Of a stretch of DNA of 62,177 bases, positions 56,322-62,177 are shown piece by piece. This DNA comes from an uncultured Methanobrevibacter sp. (GTDB lineage: Archaea > Methanobacteriota > Methanobacteria > Methanobacteriales > Methanobacteriaceae), in contig NZ_CAMVTE010000014.1 in NCBI RefSeq assembly GCF_947170395.1, positions 1 through 62,177 of the forward strand, written 5' to 3'. The notes under the pieces are model-generated. The model did no database searches and had not been told where the DNA came from. It saw only the letters and a program-made list of their open reading frames with translations. Positions within the stretch are counted from its first letter, which is position 1; the number at the start of each line of letters is the position of its first letter. The position numbers and the translations under genes are program-made.

Positions 56322-59300
56322 TTGAAATTTAACAGAATAATATTATTGCTGTGTTTTATCCTAATGGTGATGTCTCTATCTTGCGTTGGAGCATCCGACA
56401 TCGGTGAAAACACTACAATGGCTTTGGACGGCCAAAACACTATTGGTGAAATATATGTTGACGTACATGGCGCAAATGCCAATAACGGCACTCAGGCCTC
56501 ACCACTAATGACAATAGATAAGGCAATTTCAATAGCCAGCGATAATGATACAATATATCTGTCAGATGGGGAATTTGCAGGTGCAGGAAACACCAAACTG
56601 ACAATTGACAAGTCACTGACTTTCATAGGTAGTGACAACACCCGAATAAACGGGCAAAACCAGTTCTACATATTTGATGTTGCCGATGGCATTTCAGTCA
56701 CTTTCAAAAATATCAAATTCATAAATGCCTACAAGTCTCCGGGATCATATTCATCCACATTCAATGAAAATGTCTACGGAGCAAGTCTTGATATTAAAAA
56801 TTCAAAAGTAACAATCGACAACTGTGAATTCATAGGCAATGCAGTGTCCTATGGATCCGGCGACAAGTCTGTCTACGGCGGTGCCATAAGCAATTTCGGT
56901 GATTTGACAATAACAAATTCCAAATTCACTAACAACACCGCATTATCAACAAGAGGTCTTTTGTCATATGGCGGTTCAATATACAATAAGGGAAAGGCAA
57001 TTATCTCCAACACCTCCATCATAGGTTCAAAAAGCGTTGATTTCGGTTATGGTGCCGGAATCGCCAATGATGGGGATATTACATTAAATAACTGTACTGT
57101 TTCAAATTCACTATCCACTCACGAAACCAAAGGTTCAGCAATTTACAATACAGGAAACTGTACACTGACAGATTCCATAATCGAAAACAATTACATCGAA
57201 AGGGCTAATTTCAACTATATCTACGGAGTAATCTATAACTCAGGAACATTGACTGCAAGGGGAAGCGTATTCAGAAACAATACCGCTTACTATGAAGCTC
57301 CAATAACTGCTTATATGGGTTCTCCAAACATTTACAATATAGGTAACCTGGATTTGACCTACAACGCCTTTATAGACAACAATAACTTTTACGGCATTTC
57401 ATCCGACGTCTACTTCAACGGCGGCGAAATCATCAGCTTGGATGATAACTGGTGGAACACCAACGAAAACCCTTATTCAACCGGTTCAAAAATAAATGTG
57501 AATAAAATCAACTCATGGCTGATTTTCAACCTCACTCCTGACTATTCAAAGCTCAACATTTCAGATTCACTAACACTTAAGGCATCATGGACAAACAACA
57601 TCAACCTTTTAGACAAAATCGGCTTGCTTCCTCAATTTGACGTGACATTCAAGACAGTTGTGGATGGAAGGACAATCACAAAAACAGCAGGTCTTGCTGA
57701 CGGCCAATGCGAGTTCATATTCAACAGCACCCAAAACAAGGGATCATATGATGTTGTTGCCAGTCTGTTTACATTCAATCAGACTGCAATCGTCGATGTG
57801 GGAAAGCTCAACTCAAACATCAGATTTTCTTTAAACGACAACATTACCTATCCCGACACTCTTTTTGTCAATGTTGAAGTAATGGGCGATGACAGTTCAT
57901 CTCTAAGCGGAATGGTCTTGCTGAAAATAGCTGGCAAAACATATAATGTCACTTTGGCAAATGGAAAGGGAAGTTTTGAAATTTCCGGCTTGTCTCCTCA
58001 AAACTACAAATTAAATTTAATTTATGAAGGAAACGGCAATTATTTCAAGGCATTCAACACAACCAACGTTAATGTCAAAAAACAGGATATAGATCTCAAA
58101 TTGAATATTCCTGAAATAAAGGTAGGCCAAAAGGGTTCAGCCATTGTAACCATCAATACAAAGAATGTCGAAGGACAGGCCGCTTTATATGTCGATGGAG
58201 TTAAAAAGAAAAACGTTTTCCTCTACAGTGGAAACACTACAATTACTCTAAGCAATTTTGCCGAAGGCCAGTACAATATCACCCTTGACTTTGTGGGAAC
58301 TGAGTTTTACAATTCCGCAAGGGTTTCAGGAATTCTCAAGGTAACCAGATACCCGTCATCAATCAATATATCTGCAGATGACATTAAAGTGGGTGAAAAT
58401 GCAACACTAACCGTTAAAGTCTCTCCGGACTCCTTAAGGGGAGAGGCAACACTGATAATCAACGGCGTAAACAACCCAATATTTATTGACGATACCATCA
58501 CAAATGTCACCATTGCGGATTTGGCTGCAGGACAGTATAATGTAACATTAATATTTGACGGGGACTTGAGATACGATACAGTCAACGTTTCCACATCATT
58601 CAAGGTTCTCAAAACACCTGTCAGTCTTGATGTTGTCATCAATCAGGATGAAAAAAATCTCAACGGAACAATTACTGTCAAAACCAGTGACATTAACTGC
58701 ACAGGTGTCGTAGGTGTTTATGTCAACTATAACGTTTATAGAATGAATCTGACAGATGGTAAAGCCGAATTTTCAGTCAAGTTCGATAAGGGAACCAATT
58801 ACATTTTCGTATTCTACGAAGGCAACAGATATTTTGAGGATGCAACCTGGAACACTACACTGGGTGTTGCCGATGAGTTTGTATTCATGGGTGAAAATTC
58901 AACAGGCTTTGAAGGAAACGACTTCAACTATTCCGTCAGACTTATAGAAATAAACGGCATTCCAATGCCTGGTAGAACTGTAATCATTGATTTTGACGGT
59001 AAAAAATACAATGCAACAACAAACGATGACGGATATGCATTTTTCAAACTGAATCTTTCTAAAGGTGAATATAGTATATCAGCAACCTATAAGAACGCCA
59101 CTGTTTACAATACGCTGACAGTCAGGGAGGTTGTGTTCAATGTGACTTCAGAAAATATCACATATGGCGATACACTGACAGTTGAAGCTGTTTTTGAAAA
59201 TGGAGTCAAAGGCAATGTTCAATTTGTCATTGGAAATGAAAGTGCTGTTGTTGAAATCATAAATGGAACTGCAACCTATACTTCAAACAGCTTTAACGCC

Positions 59301-61478
59301 GGAAACTACACTGTAAAGGCAATTTATGCAAATATCACCAGAACCACTGCTTTCAATGTTGGAAAGGCAGATTTGAATTGGAATATTGTGGTTGGCAATG
59401 CCACACCTGAGGATGATGAAATTGTCAGTGCGCTCAACCTGGCTAATGCAACAGGAGACATTATATTCATATTCAACAAAACAGAAATCAAGGTTCCGAT
59501 CATCGATTCACAGGCTGTTTTGAACCTGTCCAAACTGTCTGAAGGAAGATATGATTTAACAGTCAAATATGTAGGAGATAAAAATTATAATCCTTTCAGC
59601 ACAACAGTCAGTTTCTATGTAAGGCAATTTGCTTCTGATATAATTTTAAATGTTGAAGATGAGTTTTACGCAAGAGACATCAATGCTGTAGCAATACTCA
59701 ATGACAATGCAACAGGAATTGTACGATTTGATGTTGGAAACCTTACAAAAGAAGTAAGCATAGTTGGCGGAAAGGCATTCTGGAATTTCAGAGGTATTGA
59801 CGTTGGAAACTACACTCTGACAGCAACATATCTCGGTAACGATTATTATGTTTCATCATCAAATTCAACAACATTTAATGTCAAAAAGGCAAACTCAACA
59901 ATTGAACTTTATGTAAATGAGGTTTCTTTAGGTGAAAACATTAGGATATTTGCTTCCTTAAGTCCTAATGCAACCGGAAGCGTATCATTTTCAATGGTGG
60001 GATATTTCTCACCTAGAAACAAACCTGTTTCAGATTCCCAATCCTACTGGTATATAGCTCCGATGGAAAATGGTGAATACACAGTCATTGCCAAATATCT
60101 TGGTGACAATAACTATTATCCGTCAAATACAACATTCATTTTGAATGTTTATCAAAAGAAATCAATCCTGAATGCTGAAATTGGCGATGTGGGCAAAAAC
60201 GACAGGGTAATCTGCAGGGTTAGCCTGAACTCCAAGGATGGAGAACCTATAACCTCAAAAGTAACTCTGAAAATCGGAAGTTCATCCTACAGCATCACTG
60301 TCAGGGAAGGTAGCGGATCTCTTGTTTTAGGAAAGATGGCAGTCGGAAATTACGCATATACTGTTGATTATGCAGGCGATGACAATTACACTGCTGCAAC
60401 TGTTGGCGGCAACTTCAAAGTCGTCGATGATTTGCTTGACGTGAATTTGACTGCACCTGATTTTACCAAATATTATGGTGGAAAGACCAAATTTAAAGTT
60501 GTATTGAAGGATTCTGCCAACAGGCCGTTTGCAAATCAGAACGTTTATGTTAAAATCGGTTCTGGCATCCATTATATTACAACAGATTCAAACGGCGAGG
60601 CATTTCTGGCCATCAATTTGCTTCCTGGAACATATGATGCACTTGTAGTGTTTGAGGAAACAGAAAAATATCACTCCGCTTCAGCCAACTCAACAATAAC
60701 TGTCATGTCTACAGCTGAAGGAAATGATGTTGAAAAGTTATACGGAAGTACAGCCCAATACTATGCCGTGTTTACAGATTCCAACGGAAAGGTCTTGTCA
60801 AACAAGGACATTACATTTAAGATTTCAGGAAAATCTTACAAAGTTAAAACCCTTACAAACGGTGTTGCAAGAATAAACATCAACATCAATGCCGGAAAAT
60901 ACACAATTTCAAGCGTAAATCCGGTAACCGGTCAGAAATTGATTAATAAGATTATAATTCACAACAGAATCGATGACAACAAGGATTCTTCAAACTATGT
61001 CGGGGCAAAAACCAATTACAAGGTGCGCCTTTACGCCAACTCTGGCAAACCGTTGAGCGCCGGAAAGGCAGTAATATTCAAGGTAAACGGCAAATCATAC
61101 AATGTTAAAACCGACAAATACGGATATGCCACTTTGGCCATTAATTTGAACATCGGCAAGTACACAGTCACTGCCTCCTATTGCGGATTCAAGGTATCAA
61201 ATAAAATAACAGTCAAGAATGTTTTATCAGCAAGTGACATTTCCGTGAAAAAATCCAAGACAACCAAGTTTTCAGCCAAACTGGTTGACAGCAAGGGAAA
61301 GGTTCTAAGCGGTAAGCAGATTACATTCAAAATAAACGGCAAGACATACACTGCAAAAACCAATTCCAAAGGAATAGCTACCGCTACTATCAAAACCACA
61401 TTGAATGTCGGTAAACACTCTATACAGTCCATTTATGGCAAATACAATATAAAAAACACTATAACTGTTAAAAAATAG
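56322..61478 (+). CDS. Giant surface protein with one beta-helix and Ig-like stalk (class C)
   Basis: 1,718 residues from TTG 56322 (GAGGTA 6 nt upstream). Signal peptide MKFNRIILLLCFILMVM to about CVGAS. One beta-helix opens with YVDVHGANANNGTQ (about 45) and closes with DNWWNTNEN (about 375). About 1,340 residues of Ig-like repeats follow; many carry the Big_3-like pattern G(E/D)N...ATG.V.F and YLGD-type ends, and the distal ones the TDSNG/TNSKG type. The Lys-rich C-terminal domain (LSGKQITFKINGKTYTAK, ending TVKK) matches the other class C protein. No cysteine protease, membrane helix or sortase signal was seen. Probably wall associated, projecting the beta-helix on a long stalk. It is the second member of the duplicated B-C pair, with its own promoter. 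Confidence 0.92.
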   Translation: MKFNRIILLLCFILMVMSLSCVGASDIGENTTMALDGQNTIGEIYVDVHGANANNGTQASPLMTIDKAISIASDNDTIYLSDGEFAGAGNTKLTIDKSLTFIGSDNTRINGQNQFYIFDVADGISVTFKNIKFINAYKSPGSYSSTFNENVYGASLDIKNSKVTIDNCEFIGNAVSYGSGDKSVYGGAISNFGDLTITNSKFTNNTALSTRGLLSYGGSIYNKGKAIISNTSIIGSKSVDFGYGAGIANDGDITLNNCTVSNSLSTHETKGSAIYNTGNCTLTDSIIENNYIERANFNYIYGVIYNSGTLTARGSVFRNNTAYYEAPITAYMGSPNIYNIGNLDLTYNAFIDNNNFYGISSDVYFNGGEIISLDDNWWNTNENPYSTGSKINVNKINSWLIFNLTPDYSKLNISDSLTLKASWTNNINLLDKIGLLPQFDVTFKTVVDGRTITKTAGLADGQCEFIFNSTQNKGSYDVVASLFTFNQTAIVDVGKLNSNIRFSLNDNITYPDTLFVNVEVMGDDSSSLSGMVLLKIAGKTYNVTLANGKGSFEISGLSPQNYKLNLIYEGNGNYFKAFNTTNVNVKKQDIDLKLNIPEIKVGQKGSAIVTINTKNVEGQAALYVDGVKKKNVFLYSGNTTITLSNFAEGQYNITLDFVGTEFYNSARVSGILKVTRYPSSINISADDIKVGENATLTVKVSPDSLRGEATLIINGVNNPIFIDDTITNVTIADLAAGQYNVTLIFDGDLRYDTVNVSTSFKVLKTPVSLDVVINQDEKNLNGTITVKTSDINCTGVVGVYVNYNVYRMNLTDGKAEFSVKFDKGTNYIFVFYEGNRYFEDATWNTTLGVADEFVFMGENSTGFEGNDFNYSVRLIEINGIPMPGRTVIIDFDGKKYNATTNDDGYAFFKLNLSKGEYSISATYKNATVYNTLTVREVVFNVTSENITYGDTLTVEAVFENGVKGNVQFVIGNESAVVEIINGTATYTSNSFNAGNYTVKAIYANITRTTAFNVGKADLNWNIVVGNATPEDDEIVSALNLANATGDIIFIFNKTEIKVPIIDSQAVLNLSKLSEGRYDLTVKYVGDKNYNPFSTTVSFYVRQFASDIILNVEDEFYARDINAVAILNDNATGIVRFDVGNLTKEVSIVGGKAFWNFRGIDVGNYTLTATYLGNDYYVSSSNSTTFNVKKANSTIELYVNEVSLGENIRIFASLSPNATGSVSFSMVGYFSPRNKPVSDSQSYWYIAPMENGEYTVIAKYLGDNNYYPSNTTFILNVYQKKSILNAEIGDVGKNDRVICRVSLNSKDGEPITSKVTLKIGSSSYSITVREGSGSLVLGKMAVGNYAYTVDYAGDDNYTAATVGGNFKVVDDLLDVNLTAPDFTKYYGGKTKFKVVLKDSANRPFANQNVYVKIGSGIHYITTDSNGEAFLAINLLPGTYDALVVFEETEKYHSASANSTITVMSTAEGNDVEKLYGSTAQYYAVFTDSNGKVLSNKDITFKISGKSYKVKTLTNGVARINININAGKYTISSVNPVTGQKLINKIIIHNRIDDNKDSSNYVGAKTNYKVRLYANSGKPLSAGKAVIFKVNGKSYNVKTDKYGYATLAINLNIGKYTVTASYCGFKVSNKITVKNVLSASDISVKKSKTTKFSAKLVDSKGKVLSGKQITFKINGKTYTAKTNSKGIATATIKTTLNVGKHSIQSIYGKYNIKNTITVKK

Positions 61479-61508
61479 GAGTTTTCATTAAAACTTCTTT
61501 AATTTTTT
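61477..61508 (+). terminator. Hairpin plus T-rich terminator overlapping the stop codon
   Basis: A 9-bp stem with one G-U pair (61477-61485 with 61490-61498) and a 4-nt loop begins inside the TAG stop and is followed by a T-rich tract. Confidence 0.7.
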
Positions 61509-61683
61509 GCTTGTCATATATGTTTGATTGTTTTGATGTTTGATTTTTCCACATCTCTTTATTTTAATCATATTTATGAGTAATATTTTTTATAACTTTC
61601 AAGCTAACTATTTGAATTATTGGTCATCTTTTGAAGTATTCGCCATCAAAAATTTTATTAGTTTTTTCATCCAAACTATAATC

Positions 61684-62097
61684 ATGATTTTCAAGATTCT
61701 AACCAAAGGTCATCCCAACGTGACCTCTCATCACAAGTCAACTTTTGAGATAACAAAGGATGCAGAAATCGGTCCGACTGCAGACTGCATCATCGGTGTG
61801 GACATGGACAAGACCATGCTGAACTTTCCTCAGGAATTTAAAGATAAAATTGCCAATAGTGATACTAAAATAATCGTTGAGCTTAAAACAGAAAACGGAT
61901 ATGATGAAATAACCGGTTTTGGCCATGAAAATTTGACTTTGACACATCCTACCGACATAGTTATAAGAAAAAGCGACTATACATGCGAGAGGACATTGAT
62001 GATTGGGGCAGATAAGGCTGCAAGGGATCTTGATTTGAACCTGATTGAAGATTTAAAAAATGAAAAAATCATGGAAGTTACTATAAAACTATGCTAA
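61684..62097 (+). CDS. DUF371 family protein
   Basis: 137 residues, soluble, no signal peptide. The text KGHPNVTSHHKSTFEITKD near the N-terminus and ADCIIGVDMDKTMLNFPQEFK match DUF371, a family of small archaeal proteins, common in methanogens, with no established function that I know. I chose ATG 61684; the frame stays open upstream to 61540, but that stretch reads as a hydrophobic run of low quality and the family begins at the GHPN region. No Shine-Dalgarno is visible. TTTTATTA (61653-61660) could be a TATA box for a leaderless message. The rest of 61509-61683 is AT-rich with nothing recognised. It sits alone between the surface-protein island and a tRNA gene. Confidence 0.85.
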   Translation: MIFKILTKGHPNVTSHHKSTFEITKDAEIGPTADCIIGVDMDKTMLNFPQEFKDKIANSDTKIIVELKTENGYDEITGFGHENLTLTHPTDIVIRKSDYTCERTLMIGADKAARDLDLNLIEDLKNEKIMEVTIKLC

Positions 62098-62105
62098 AAT
62101 CGTTA

Positions 62106-62130
62106 AGTATATATAAGTTAAGAAATATAT
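62106..62130 (+). promoter_or_regulatory. TATA elements before the tRNA gene
   Basis: Two candidates: GTATATATAAG (about 62107-62117) and AAATATAT (62123-62130). The second is at the right distance (about 30 nt) from the mature tRNA 5' end; both follow the DUF371 stop. Confidence 0.5.
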
Positions 62131-62155
62131 TTTTTTATAACTACTTTTGTTTTAT

Positions 62156-62177
62156 GCGGGGGTGGTCGAGCGGTCAA
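62156..62177 (+). tRNA. 5' end of a tRNA, probably tRNA-Leu (truncated by the window)
   Basis: The last 22 bases start with GCGGGGG, fitting a tRNA acceptor strand, then T at position 8 and a D-arm beginning GGTCGAG and ending GGTCAA. This start is typical of archaeal class II tRNAs, best tRNA-Leu; tRNA-Ser is less likely. The anticodon is outside the window, so the identity cannot be proved. Confidence 0.75.

Noticed and set aside
8677-61478. Pseudomurein-binding repeats (PMBR) as wall anchors
   Set aside because: I looked for the short Tyr/Asn-rich repeat with a LPNYV-like core at the ends of the nine proteins and saw none.
61540-61683. Longer N-terminus of the DUF371 protein
   Set aside because: The added 48 residues are a hydrophobic, low-quality stretch in AT-rich DNA, and the family begins near the GHPN segment.

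Overview
The window looks like chromosome of a methanogenic archaeon of the Methanobacteriales, most likely Methanobrevibacter. Five points support this: an AqpM-type aquaporin, methanogen-restricted conserved proteins, AT-rich intergenic DNA with archaeal TTTATATA-like boxes, GGAGGTGA-type ribosome binding sites, and above all a long run of giant 'adhesin-like' secreted proteins with beta-helix and Ig-like repeats. I cannot fix the species.

Left part (1-8.6 kb): mostly ordinary genes. In order: the 3' end of a conserved methanogen protein coupled to aqpM; an Rpn-family PD-(D/E)XK nuclease with a heptad-repeat tail; a DUF368 membrane protein; and a tight set of a Ski2-like helicase, a HerA-like DUF853 ATPase and a small helix-turn-helix-like protein. 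A convergent DUF123 (GIY-YIG-like) gene lies on the minus strand.

Centre (8.7-61.5 kb): nine consecutive plus-strand genes for secreted proteins of about 720 to 2,675 residues, filling nearly 53 kb. They fall into three classes by C-terminus. Class A (8677, 13404, 18948, 26165, 46984) ends in a shared Lys-rich module of about 200 residues with the C-terminus KI(K/T)IN, and a TAG stop that lies in or at the start of a terminator hairpin. Class B (34595, 54020) ends in a Ser/Gly-rich or acidic linker plus one transmembrane helix and a basic tail. Class C (40320, 56322) ends in a different Lys-rich Ig-like domain with C-terminus KK. The order is A A A [A B C] [A B C], so the distal six genes read as two copies of one three-gene unit. 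Passenger domains (beta-helices, papain-like C1 protease, a PQQ-like propeller) cross the classes: the first beta-helix of the A gene at 26165 is homologous to the B protein at 54020.

Right end (61.5-62.2 kb): a DUF371 protein and the first 22 nt of a tRNA, probably tRNA-Leu.

Most unusual signals: (i) passenger and anchor shuffling; (ii) a structured leader before the 26165 gene, whose only good Shine-Dalgarno lies about 50 nt upstream of the ATG and would be brought into register by a hairpin; (iii) apparent AUA start codons in both membrane-anchored genes; (iv) hairpins near the predicted transcription start of four distal genes; (v) near-identical 261-bp repeats and a C-terminal block of about 1.1 kb shared between genes, which points to ongoing gene conversion. 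All structure and homology calls were made by eye.
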